Source of the DNA: DASYAE01 sp036501535
GTDB taxonomy: Bacteria > Actinomycetota > Actinomycetes > Streptomycetales > Catenulisporaceae
Assembly: GCA_036501535.1 (NCBI GenBank)
Contig: DASYAE010000178.1
Span: forward strand, 1 to 34,147
Reading direction: 5' to 3'
DNA length: 34,147 nt
Shown: positions 22,965 to 30,214 of the stretch, one piece after another
Position numbering within the stretch: position 1 is the stretch's first letter
How the letters are laid out: each line of letters starts with the position of its first letter
The notes under the pieces: generated by a model
Databases searched by the model: none
Told to the model about the DNA's origin: nothing
Seen by the model: the letters and a program-made list of their open reading frames with translations, nothing else
Translations under genes and position numbers: made by a program

Positions 22965-24343
22965 GCTGTGCTCCTTGCGTAGGCGCCTTCGCGGCTTTCG
23001 GTGCTGGATGCGGCGGACGGGACTGGGACGTGCTGATTGCGTGGCCGGGGCAGGCCGTAGCGCTCGCGCAGGGTCTGTCCGGGCACGTATTCGGCGCGGA
23101 ACAGGCCCCGCCTGCGCAGGATCGGGATGACGTGGTCGACGAACAGTTCGAGGCCTGAGGGCAGGACCGGCGGCATCACGTTGAAGCCGTCGGCCGCGCC
23201 CTGCTCGAACCAGCCCTCGATCGCGTCGGCGACCTGCTCGGGCGTGCCGGTGAAGGTGCGGTGGCCGCGGCCGCCGCCGAGCCGGCCGATCAGCTCCCGG
23301 ATGCTCAGGTCGTCCCGCCGGGCCAGGTCGACGACGAGCTGGTACCGGCTCTGCGCGCCGTTGACCAGCTGCGGGGCGGGCAGGTCGTCGGGCAGCCGGT
23401 CGTCGAGGCCGAGGTGGTCGAGCGGGACGTGCAGCAGCGCGGAGAGCCGCCGCTGGCCGTGCTCGTACCGGATGCGGTCCTCCAGCGCGGCGTCCGCCTC
23501 CCGCGCCTCGGCCTCGGTGGAGCCGATCACCGGGACGATCCCCGGCAGGATCTTGATGCCGTCGCGGCTGCGGCCGGCCGCCTGAGTGCGGGCCTTGAGA
23601 TCGGTGTAGAAGGACTGCGCCTCCTCGAGGGTCTGCTGCGCGGTGAATACGGCCTCTGCGTACTGCGCCGCGAAATCCTTGCCGTCCTCGGACGATCCGG
23701 CCTGGACGAGCAGCGGATAGCCCTGCGGCGAGCGCGGGATGTTGAGCGCGCCCTCGACGGAGAAGAACCGGCCGCGGTGCTCCGGCGGGTGGATCTTGGC
23801 GTTGTCGCCCCAGGTGCCCGACTCCTTGTCGCCGACGTAGACGTCGTCCTCCCAGCTGTCCCAGAGCTTGCGCGCGACCTCGGTGAACTCGGCCGCCCGC
23901 GCGTACCTCTGCGAGTGCTCGGGAGCGTCTTCGAGGCCGAAGTTGCGCGCCGCGTCCGGGCCCGCGGTGGTCACGATGTTCCAGCCCGCCCGGCCGTGGC
24001 TGACGTGGTCGAGCGAGGCGAAGCGGCGGGCCAGGTTGTACGGCGAGTTGTACGAGGTCGACGCGGTCGCGATCAGGCCGATGTGCTCGGTCGCGGTGCC
24101 CAGCACGGTCAGCAGGGTCAGCGGCTCGATCACCCCGGCGGGCCGGTGCGCCACGTCGGAGAAGAGCACCGGGCTGTCGGCCAGGAACAGCGAGTCGAAC
24201 CCGCCGCGCTCGGCGGTGCGCGCCAGGGCCTTGTAATGCTCGATGTCGGTGTTGGCCCGAGGGTCGCTCTCCGGCAGCCGCCACGAGGCCTCGTGGTGGC
24301 CGGTGCTCATCAGGAAGGCGTTCAGGTGCAGGGTGCGGCTCAT
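22961..24343 (-). CDS. NtaA/DmoA-family FMN-dependent monooxygenase, unit B
   Basis: This encodes 460 residues from ATG 24343 (MSRTLHLNAFLMSTGHHEASW), with GAAGGAG seven bases upstream and ATGA overlap with the ATPase gene before it. The longer upstream open frame is a shadow. Motifs: SLFLADSPVLF, TEHIGLIATASTSYNSPYNL, DHVSHGRAGWNIVTTAGPDA, RSPQGYPLLVQAGSSEDGKD and GLFRAEYVPGQTLRERYGLP. The length and N-terminus suit the NtaA/SnaA/DmoA group. It needs FMNH2 from a reductase, and none is encoded in unit B. It is coupled by overlap to both neighbours, tying it to the same imported substrate as the TauD-type enzyme. Confidence 0.9.
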   Translation of the reverse strand: MSRTLHLNAFLMSTGHHEASWRLPESDPRANTDIEHYKALARTAERGGFDSLFLADSPVLFSDVAHRPAGVIEPLTLLTVLGTATEHIGLIATASTSYNSPYNLARRFASLDHVSHGRAGWNIVTTAGPDAARNFGLEDAPEHSQRYARAAEFTEVARKLWDSWEDDVYVGDKESGTWGDNAKIHPPEHRGRFFSVEGALNIPRSPQGYPLLVQAGSSEDGKDFAAQYAEAVFTAQQTLEEAQSFYTDLKARTQAAGRSRDGIKILPGIVPVIGSTEAEAREADAALEDRIRYEHGQRRLSALLHVPLDHLGLDDRLPDDLPAPQLVNGAQSRYQLVVDLARRDDLSIRELIGRLGGGRGHRTFTGTPEQVADAIEGWFEQGAADGFNVMPPVLPSGLELFVDHVIPILRRRGLFRAEYVPGQTLRERYGLPRPRNQHVPVPSAASSTESREGAYARSTA

Positions 24344-25107
24344 CGCAGCGCTCCTTCGAGTTCGGGCGCGGCCTCGTCCTCGCGCACGCCCAGCGCCGCC
24401 AGCAGCCGCTCGCGGTACTCGGCCAGCCGCGGCTCCCGGAAGGTGCGCGGGTGCGGCAGGTCGATCTCGAGGTCGAGGCTGAAGCGGCCGTCCTCGAGCA
24501 CGAGGACCCGGTCGGCCAGCACCACGGCCTCGTCCACGTCGTGGGTGACCAGCAGGACGGACGGGCTGTGCCGCTCCCAGAGCCGGCGCAGCAGGGCGTG
24601 CATCTTGATCCGGGTCAGCGCGTCGAGCGCGCCGAACGGCTCGTCGGCCAGCAGCAGTTCGGGCTCGAGGACCAGGGACCGGGCCAGGGCGGCGCGCTGC
24701 GCCTCGCCGCCGGAGAGCTGGTTCGGCCACGCGTCCTCGCGGCCGGCCAGGCCGACCTCGGCGAGCGCGGCCCGGCCGCGCTCGCGTGCCGGGCCCGGGC
24801 GCTCGTGCAGGCCGAGCAGGACGTTCGGCAGGACCCTGCGCCAGGGCAGCAGCCGCGCGTCCTGGAAGACCATGGAGACCCGCCCCGGCGCCCGGATCGT
24901 GCCGGAGCCCTCGACGTCGTGGTCGATCCCGGCGATCGCGCGCAGCAGGGTGCTCTTTCCCGAGCCGCTGCGCCCGACCAGCGCCACGAACTGGCCCGGC
25001 GGGATGCTCAGGTCGATCCCGTCCAGCACGGTGCGCTCGCCGAAACCACGGCTCAGGCTTCTGATGTCTACGGCCGCCGTACTCAGGCCGCCAGGCTCCG
25101 CCGCCAT
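24340..25107 (-). CDS. ssuB: ABC transporter ATPase, SsuB/TauB type
   Basis: This encodes 255 residues from ATG 25107, with GGAGG eight bases upstream; it overlaps the permease gene by 25 bases. Walker A GRSGSGKST is at residues 45-53, the signature LSGGEAQ at 131-137, Walker B LLLADEP at 151-157 and the H-loop His189. The Q-loop motif is VSMVFQDARLLPWRRVLPNV, whose LLPW is typical of the nitrate/sulfonate/taurine class. It would energise import of an aliphatic sulfonate or similar anion, with the permease and binding protein encoded just upstream. Symbol given by family and context; the true substrate is unproven. Confidence 0.9.
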   Translation of the reverse strand: MAAEPGGLSTAAVDIRSLSRGFGERTVLDGIDLSIPPGQFVALVGRSGSGKSTLLRAIAGIDHDVEGSGTIRAPGRVSMVFQDARLLPWRRVLPNVLLGLHERPGPARERGRAALAEVGLAGREDAWPNQLSGGEAQRAALARSLVLEPELLLADEPFGALDALTRIKMHALLRRLWERHSPSVLLVTHDVDEAVVLADRVLVLEDGRFSLDLEIDLPHPRTFREPRLAEYRERLLAALGVREDEAAPELEGALR

Positions 25108-25952
25108 GACAGCGCCCTCCTTTCGATGGAACGCACGATCAGGTCGGAGGTGAAGCCCCAGATGCCGTAGATGGCCAGGCCGACCACGACGCTGTCGATC
25201 AGGCCGTAGGTGGCCTGCTGGTACATCAGGTAGCCGAGCCCGCTGGTGGCGTTGACCTCCTCCACCACGACCAGGGCGAGCCAGGACCCGGTGACGCCGA
25301 GCCGCAGGCCGGTGAAGAACCCTGGCAGCGCGCCGGGCACGACGACCTGCCGGACGAACTGCCAGCGGCTCAGGCCCAGCACCTCGGCGAGCTCGACGAA
25401 GCGGCTGTCGATCGCGGACAGGCCGGCGGAGAGGTTGATGTAGATCGGGATGTAGACGGCGATCGCGATGACGGCGATCTTGAACTCCTCCCCGATGCCC
25501 AGCCAGAGGATGAACAGCGGGATCATGCCGAGGATCGGAACGGCCCGGTTGATCTGCACGTTGCCGTCGATCAGGGCGGCGCCGACCCGGCTGAGCCCGG
25601 CGAACAGCGCGAGCGCGACCCCGGCGACGAGCCCGACCGCGAAGCCCTCGGCCGCGCGCTGGAGCGAGACGGCCATGTCGGGTCCGAGGATCCCCTGGCT
25701 CCAGAGGTGGCCCGCGGTGCTGACCACGGTCCACGGCGCCGGCAGGATCCGCGGGTCGACCCGGTTCGTGGCGCTGCCGAGGGACCACAGGGCCAGCAGC
25801 AGCACGGGCCCGACGCCGCGGGCGAAGGGGATGCGCTTGCCCGGGGCGAGTCGCCGGACCCTGCGACGGGTCTCCGTCCGCCGGACGTCGGGGCCGGCCG
25901 CGGCGGGGAGTGCGGCGGTAAGTGTGGCGGGGAGTGCGTCGATGTCTGTCAT
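25083..25952 (-). CDS. ssuC: ABC transporter permease, SsuC/TauC type
   Basis: This encodes 289 residues from ATG 25952, with GGAG upstream inside the end of the binding-protein gene. A basic cytoplasmic N-terminus of about 45 residues precedes six predicted membrane segments, starting at VGPVLLLALWSLG. The cytoplasmic coupling loop reads DSRFVELAEVLGLSRWQFVRQVVVPGALPGFFTGLRLG. This is the EAA-type motif of the sulfonate/nitrate/taurine importer permeases. GLGYLMYQQATYG near the end is also typical. It would form the homodimeric channel with the SsuB-like ATPase. The long N-terminus is a mild oddity for the family. Confidence 0.9.
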   Translation of the reverse strand: MTDIDALPATLTAALPAAAGPDVRRTETRRRVRRLAPGKRIPFARGVGPVLLLALWSLGSATNRVDPRILPAPWTVVSTAGHLWSQGILGPDMAVSLQRAAEGFAVGLVAGVALALFAGLSRVGAALIDGNVQINRAVPILGMIPLFILWLGIGEEFKIAVIAIAVYIPIYINLSAGLSAIDSRFVELAEVLGLSRWQFVRQVVVPGALPGFFTGLRLGVTGSWLALVVVEEVNATSGLGYLMYQQATYGLIDSVVVGLAIYGIWGFTSDLIVRSIERRALSWRRSLAA

Positions 25953-25957
25953 GCCGG

Positions 25958-27046
25958 TCAGCTCCGGTAGGTCGCGGGGACCGCGGCGGCCGCGAGGCCC
26001 TCGAAGCGGCGGTCGAACAGGACGTCCGCGTCGAAGGTCTTGACGAAGCCGCCCTCGGTGAGCAGCGTGACCGTCTCCTTCTCCCAGGCGATCGCCGAGT
26101 CCCAGCTCGGCGGGAACCAGGGCTTCGGCGTCAGCTTCATCACGTTCTGCGCCTGGGCCAGGCTGATGCCCTGGTTCTTGACGTAGAACTCCTGCTCCCA
26201 CGTGGCCTGGTTCTCGTACTCCCACACGGTCCCCTTCGCCCAGATCGGCACGAAGGCGGCGATGGCTGCGGCTTTCGCCGAGTCGGACAGCACCGTGGTC
26301 GGTGCCCAGAGAAGGGAGAGGTAGTCCACGACGGTCGTGGTGATGGTGTGCGCGCCGTCCTGCCCGTAGCTGTTGAGGTAGGCGGGTACCTGGGAGATGG
26401 CGAGCGGCGCGATGTCGACCTGCCCGGCCTCGAGCGCGACGAGGAACTGGTCGCTGGTCAGGTTGACGAACGTGACGTCCGAGTACGGGATCTTGGCCTG
26501 GTTCAGGGCTCGAAGGAGCACCACGCCCTGCGCCTGCCCGACGGAGAAGGCGAGCTTCTTGCCGCGGAACTGCGAGACGTTCTCGATGGTGCTGTGCGGC
26601 GCGGTGGCGAACACGTAGGTGGGGCTGCGGGTCAGGTTGATCGCCACGATCTTCGTGTCGAAGCCCTGGTTGTGCGCCTCGATCGGCGGGATGCCGGCGT
26701 TCTCGCCGACGTCGAGCGACTTCGCCCGGAAGGCCGCGATCACGTCGGGCCCGGCGCCGAGGCTCGGCCAGGACGAGACGCTGAACGGCAGTCCCTTGAG
26801 CAGCCCGGCGAGCTGGAGCTGGAGTTGCTGGGCGCCTTCGTAGGAGGCGATGCTCAGGCTCGTGCCGGACGGCACGGAGGTCGGCAGCGGCGCGTTGGCG
26901 GAAAGGCCGGGCCCGCTCTGGGCGGGCGAGGCACACGCGGCCAGGCCCAGCCCGGCCGCCGTGGCTGTCAGCGTCTTGAGGAAAAGTCGCCGGTCGAGGC
27001 CGGCACGTATGTCAGGAGCACTGCGTATGTCAGGGGCGTGCTTCAT
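25958..27046 (-). CDS. ssuA: Substrate-binding lipoprotein, SsuA type
   Basis: This encodes 362 residues. The signal region has a twin-arginine-like DRRLFLK (residues 18-24), a hydrophobic TATAAGLGLA core and the lipobox LAAC with Cys38. The protein therefore appears to be a Tat-exported lipoprotein anchored outside the membrane. The mature part resembles sulfonate/nitrate/taurine-binding proteins: SLDVGENAGIPPIEAHNQGF, FRGKKLAFSVGQAQGVVLLR and VALEAGQVDIAPLAIS. It should capture an organosulfonate-like anion and deliver it to the permease. It is first in unit B, 215 bases after leader B. AAGGA lies about 12 bases before the ATG, rather far. Duplicated APDIR motifs sit near the N-terminus. 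Confidence 0.88.
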   Translation of the reverse strand: MKHAPDIRSAPDIRAGLDRRLFLKTLTATAAGLGLAACASPAQSGPGLSANAPLPTSVPSGTSLSIASYEGAQQLQLQLAGLLKGLPFSVSSWPSLGAGPDVIAAFRAKSLDVGENAGIPPIEAHNQGFDTKIVAINLTRSPTYVFATAPHSTIENVSQFRGKKLAFSVGQAQGVVLLRALNQAKIPYSDVTFVNLTSDQFLVALEAGQVDIAPLAISQVPAYLNSYGQDGAHTITTTVVDYLSLLWAPTTVLSDSAKAAAIAAFVPIWAKGTVWEYENQATWEQEFYVKNQGISLAQAQNVMKLTPKPWFPPSWDSAIAWEKETVTLLTEGGFVKTFDADVLFDRRFEGLAAAAVPATYRS

Positions 27047-27254
27047 GGCGGTTTGGTTCCTTGTTTTCGGGCAGCCGCCACCGCCGCACGGCGTCGCAGG
27101 GTAATGCGCGCAGCGGGCGTGGCTCAGCTGTGTGCTGGTATCCGAACAAGTCCGGCCGCGCGACGCTGTGCGCGCGAAGGGCAGATCAATGTGCTGCCAA
27201 GCCGGGATTCGTGAATGCCGTCGGCCGGACCGTGCCTCGGCCGGGTGCCTGACT

Positions 27255-27269
27255 CGCCGGTTACCGGCG
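27255..27269 (-). promoter_or_regulatory. Hairpin spanning the stop codon of leader B
   Basis: On the transcript, CGCCGG-TAA-CCGGCG forms a perfect 6-bp stem with the stop codon as its loop (27255-27269). The stem begins right after the only Cys codon of the leader, so a ribosome paused at Cys would block it. This is a candidate attenuation element. Confidence 0.55.
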
Positions 27270-27341
27270 ACAGAAGGAGCGGGCCGTCCGCATCAGGTCG
27301 ATGACGCGGCGCCGCACCAGGACTGTTTGGCGGCTGCTCAT
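27261..27341 (-). CDS. Cys-containing leader peptide B
   Basis: This encodes 26 residues, with the C-terminus LVRRRVIDLMRTARSFCRR, then TAA. ATG 27341 lies seven bases beyond a candidate -10 box and has no Shine-Dalgarno sequence, so the message may be leaderless. The block RRVIDLMRTARSFC aligns without gaps with leaders A and C. One Cys codon is followed by two Arg codons and the stop. It precedes the SsuABC-type importer operon. By analogy with mycobacterial leaderless Cys-rich short ORFs that control sulfur genes, it is inferred to couple importer expression to Cys-tRNA supply. Only the ORF and alignment are direct evidence. Confidence 0.8.
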   Translation of the reverse strand: MSSRQTVLVRRRVIDLMRTARSFCRR

Positions 27342-27347
27342 GCAAAC

Positions 27348-27377
27348 ATCGTCACGGCGCGGCGCGGAGTCTGTCAA
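27348..27377 (-). promoter_or_regulatory. Candidate promoter of unit B
   Basis: On the minus strand, TTGACA (27372-27377) and GACGAT (27348-27353) are 18 bp apart. The leader B start codon lies at the expected transcription start. The region upstream up to the ROK stop codon at 27395 is AT-richer. Confidence 0.5.
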
Positions 27378-27394
27378 CATTGCAAGTTCCTGAA

Positions 27395-28693
27395 TTAATT
27401 GGTCTCACCTGCTGGACGGGGCGGTTCGGGGACCAGGGCGAGCGGGTCGCGGTACAGCGCGTCCAGGACCACCGAGCCGCCCGCCGTGGCGAGCGTGTTC
27501 CCCGCGAAGCTCGTCGGCACGACGGACCGCCCGACGTCGATTTCCGTGCGCACGCTCGCATCGATCTCGGCCCGCAGCGCCGCCAGAGCGGCCGGAAGGG
27601 TCATCACCGCCTGCTCGACGACGACCACGAGTTCGGGGTTGAACACGTCGATCAGCATCGCGGCGCCCTGCCCGACGAGCCGGGCCCGCTCGATCAGGAG
27701 CTCGACCGCCGGCTCGTTTCCGGCGCACGCCGCGGCCAGCAGCAGCGCGAAGTCGGGCGCCCCGACCATTCCGCGCTCGAAGGCGCGGCGCGCGATGGTG
27801 CGCTCCGAGACAGAGGCCTGGAAGCAGCCGGTGCGGCCGCACGGGCATCGCTCGGCGCTGTCCGCGAGCGGGATGTGGGCGATGACGCCGGCCTGGGAGC
27901 GGGGTCCGTAGTGCGCCGAGTCGTCGATCGCGAAGGCGGCGTCGGCCACGTTCCCGATGAAGAGGTGCAGAACGCTCCCGATCCCGCGCGCCGCGCCGAA
28001 GAGCCGCTCGCCGTGCAGGAGGGCGCGCGAGTGCCCGTCGACCCGGACCGGCAGGCCCGTGTGCTCGCGCAGCAGGTCGCGCAGCGGCACCTCGCGCCAG
28101 CCGAGTATCGGGTGCTCGACGATCGTCCCGGAATCCTGGTCCACCCAGCCGCCGCAGGCCGCGCCGACGCCGAGCGGCGTGGCGGCGGAGCCGTACTCGC
28201 GCAGCAGCTCCAGCAGACATTCACCGGCGTGCCGGGCGATGCCCGCGGGCGAGGAGGCCTCGTGCGGGGTCCGCCGGCTCGCCAGAACCCTGCCGCGCAG
28301 GTCCATCAGCGCGACGGTGGTGAAGGGGACTGCGATGTGGACGGCGCCGGCCAGGTGGCGGGCGGTGTCGACATCCACGGGGAGGTGCGGGCGGCCCACC
28401 CCGTTCGACTGCACCTGCTCGGGCAGGTCGCGGATAAGGCCGAGTCTGGCCAGCTCGGCACAGTGCCCTGTCACCGAGGCCGGGGAGAGCCCGGTCAGCC
28501 GTGCGATCGTGCTGCGCGCGACCGGCCCGTGCTCGAGGACCGCGCGCAGGATCGCGCTGGCGCTGGCCCCGCGCCGCCCGGCGTCGGCGAGGCGCGCGGG
28601 GGAGAACGCGGGGGCGTTTTTGCGGGTGACGCCGATCGACGGCGGTGAGGCTCCGAACGTGGCCACCTTGGGCCGCTTGCTTGCGAGTGCCAC
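27395..28693 (-). CDS. ROK-family transcriptional regulator
   Basis: This encodes 432 residues from GTG 28693, two bases after the stop codon of the SsuD-like monooxygenase. The upstream open frame is a shadow. Residues 35-95 form a MarR-like winged helix (AILRAVLEHGPVARSTIARL, then TGLSPASVTGHCAELARLG). A ROK sugar-kinase-like domain follows, with GVGAACGGWVDQDSGTI and HLFIGNVADAAFAID. The ROK zinc motif CPCGRTGCFQASVS is complete. ROK repressors usually sense sugars or sugar phosphates. Linked to a sulfonate monooxygenase, it suggests a sugar-derived ligand such as a sulfosugar. It lies between units C and B and could control either. Confidence 0.9.
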   Translation of the reverse strand: MALASKRPKVATFGASPPSIGVTRKNAPAFSPARLADAGRRGASASAILRAVLEHGPVARSTIARLTGLSPASVTGHCAELARLGLIRDLPEQVQSNGVGRPHLPVDVDTARHLAGAVHIAVPFTTVALMDLRGRVLASRRTPHEASSPAGIARHAGECLLELLREYGSAATPLGVGAACGGWVDQDSGTIVEHPILGWREVPLRDLLREHTGLPVRVDGHSRALLHGERLFGAARGIGSVLHLFIGNVADAAFAIDDSAHYGPRSQAGVIAHIPLADSAERCPCGRTGCFQASVSERTIARRAFERGMVGAPDFALLLAAACAGNEPAVELLIERARLVGQGAAMLIDVFNPELVVVVEQAVMTLPAALAALRAEIDASVRTEIDVGRSVVPTSFAGNTLATAGGSVVLDALYRDPLALVPEPPRPAGETN

Positions 28694-28695
28694 GG

Positions 28696-29778
28696 TCAGG
28701 ACGCGACCGATTCGCGCAGCCGGGGGAGCAGCTGGTCGCCAACGCGGATGATCTCCTGCTTGTAGGGCGTGTCCGACAGGACGAAGTGGGTGATGCCGAG
28801 CTTGCGGTAGTTGTTCAACGCCGCGGCGACGTCGTCCGCGGAGCCGACGAGCCAGGTGGTCGCCGCTCCGCCGCCGCCGTACTTGCCCGGAGTCGTGTAA
28901 AGGCACGTGTCCAGCACCTCGCCGCGCTCGGCGAGCTCGAGCAGCCGGCGCTGCCCGACCGCGGTCCTGCGGTTGCCCGTCCAGGTCTTCTCGCCGTCGG
29001 CGCCCGCCATCCGCTCCACCTTCCTCTCCGCGTCGCGCCAGGCCTCCTCGGTCGTGTCACGGATCAGCGTCGTGATACGCAGCCCGAACTCGAGCGGCCT
29101 GTGCCGGCGGCCGAGCCGGTCGCTGAGCGACTTGAGCCGGTCGATGCGCTGGGCCAGCCCGTCGAGCGGCTCACCCCAGAAGAGCTGGACATCGGCCTCC
29201 TGCGCCGAAACTTGCTCGGCGGCCTCGGACGCGCCGCCGAAGTACAGGGTTGGATGCGCCCTTTCGCCGGTGTCGCCGATGCGGTACGGACGCGGCGCGA
29301 CCGTGGAGTCCTCGACCTGGAAATGCTCGCCGCGGAAGGTGACGGCCTCCTCGGTCCACAGCCGCCGCAGCAGATGCAGGAACTCCCGGGTGCGGGCGTA
29401 GCGCTGCGCGGGATCGGTCCGCGTGTCGCCGTACGCCGCCAGGTTGTCCAGCCCGCTGACGATGTTGACCAGCACGCGTCCGCGGCTGAGCTGGTCGAGC
29501 GTGGCCGCCGCGCTGGCGAAGTGGGCCGGCTGCCAGTAGCCGGGCCGGATCGCGATCAGCGGCTTGAAGGTCTCGGTGCGGGCCGCCAGCGTGGTGGCGA
29601 GGGTGAAGGTGTCCGGGCGCCCCCATCCGGTTCCGAGCAGCGCGCCGCCCCAGCCGTGGTCCTCGGCCGTGCGGGCGAGGTCGGTCGAGTATTCGACGGA
29701 CCCCCAGCCGGACGTCGTGTCGTCTCCGCGGTGGCCCGGTTCGACGGTGTTGGGGATGTACCAGAGCATTTCGCTCAT
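28696..29778 (-). CDS. SsuD-like FMN-dependent alkanesulfonate monooxygenase, unit C
   Basis: This encodes 360 residues, close to the SsuD length. ATG 29778 is preferred because GGAA lies five bases upstream; an adjacent ATG at 29781 is possible. Motifs: WYIPNTVEPGHRGDD, DHGWGGALLGTGWGRPDTFT, LIAIRPGYWQPAHFA, DQLSRGRVLVNIVSGLDNL and the C-terminal THFVLSDTPYKQEIIRVGDQ. These are hallmarks of the SsuD/alkanesulfonate class. It would oxygenate a C1-substituted sulfonate, releasing sulfite and an aldehyde. It is co-transcribed with a ROK regulator and sits behind leader C. FMNH2 would have to come from elsewhere, possibly unit A. Confidence 0.9.
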   Translation of the reverse strand: MSEMLWYIPNTVEPGHRGDDTTSGWGSVEYSTDLARTAEDHGWGGALLGTGWGRPDTFTLATTLAARTETFKPLIAIRPGYWQPAHFASAAATLDQLSRGRVLVNIVSGLDNLAAYGDTRTDPAQRYARTREFLHLLRRLWTEEAVTFRGEHFQVEDSTVAPRPYRIGDTGERAHPTLYFGGASEAAEQVSAQEADVQLFWGEPLDGLAQRIDRLKSLSDRLGRRHRPLEFGLRITTLIRDTTEEAWRDAERKVERMAGADGEKTWTGNRRTAVGQRRLLELAERGEVLDTCLYTTPGKYGGGGAATTWLVGSADDVAAALNNYRKLGITHFVLSDTPYKQEIIRVGDQLLPRLRESVAS

Positions 29779-29844
29779 CATGCTTCCGATCGCTGCTCGG
29801 CCGTCGCCGGCGCCGCGAGTCGGCGCGCAGGCGTACGGCACGAA

Positions 29845-29902
29845 GAATCGACAGTGGGAGTCGACCCAGGGAATCAACACAGGGAATCGACACAGGGAAT
29901 CA
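29845..29902 (-). repeat. 13-bp tandem repeat array downstream of leader C
   Basis: Contiguous 13-base units at 29845-29857, 29858-29870, 29871-29883 and 29884-29896, followed by a partial unit at 29897-29902. Typical unit on the plus strand: GAATCGACACAGG. CAGGGAATC recurs exactly at 29867, 29880 and 29893. It lies between leader C and the SsuD-like gene, in the 5' leader RNA. Confidence 0.9.
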
Positions 29903-29917
29903 GCGGTCGGCGACCGC
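29903..29917 (-). promoter_or_regulatory. Hairpin abutting the 13-bp repeats
   Basis: GCGGTC and GACCGC form a perfect 6-bp stem with a 3-base loop, directly next to the repeat array and 30 bases past the leader C stop codon. It is a candidate attenuator or terminator stem without a U-tract. Confidence 0.55.
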
Positions 29918-29946
29918 CGGTCAGACCAGATTGATGCCGTGCGGCA

Positions 29947-30069
29947 TTACGAGCGACACAGACACAGACAGGTGGTCACTCGCTCAAGATCGATGTGGCG
30001 CCGCCGGGAGAAGGTCGGGACCCTGACGTCGCTGGAGGGGACGACGACCGGCGCAAACGTGAGCTGCAC
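29947..30069 (-). CDS. Cys-rich leader peptide C
   Basis: This encodes 40 residues from GTG 30069, with GGAGG (30076-30080) six bases upstream. The C-terminus reads SRRRHIDLERVTTCLCLCRS, then TAA. RRHIDLERVTTCLC aligns without gaps with leaders A and B. Three Cys codons alternate with Leu just before the end, which would make it a sensitive detector of Cys-tRNA shortage. It precedes the SsuD-like monooxygenase and ROK regulator. The strong ribosome-binding site and the shared motif argue for real translation. The regulatory role is inferred. It is shorter than usual annotation cut-offs and would normally be missed. Confidence 0.85.
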   Translation of the reverse strand: MQLTFAPVVVPSSDVRVPTFSRRRHIDLERVTTCLCLCRS

Positions 30070-30106
30070 GGATCGCCTCCAACTCTCGCACTCGACGCGT
30101 TCTTTC

Positions 30107-30136
30107 ACGTTATGCGCACGAAGATCCGGGCGTCAA
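30107..30136 (-). promoter_or_regulatory. Candidate promoter of unit C
   Basis: On the minus strand, TTGACG (30131-30136) and TAACGT (30107-30112) are 18 bp apart. This is the same spacer as the candidate promoters of units A and B. Transcription would start about 30 bases before leader C. Confidence 0.5.
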
Positions 30137-30214
30137 TATCGCGCGGGACCCCTCCCGTTCGGGTGAATCGGGTGAGCGGGACCAATCCAAACCGGCCGCC
30201 TCCCCGAATCCCCG

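Noticed and set aside
21987..24284. A 765-codon minus-strand frame as a monooxygenase-TauD fusion
   Set aside because: The N-terminal part is an out-of-frame shadow of the DmoA-like gene; TauD begins at 22964 with its own ribosome-binding site.
26619..27394. Plus-strand frames opposite the binding protein and leader B
   Set aside because: They are antisense to a Tat-lipoprotein gene and leader B; products show no domain pattern.
30110..30214. A SigK-type promoter ahead of the fasciclin gene
   Set aside because: CCTCCC and TGAATC occur, but their spacing is about nine bases, too short for the mycobacterial SigK promoter pattern.
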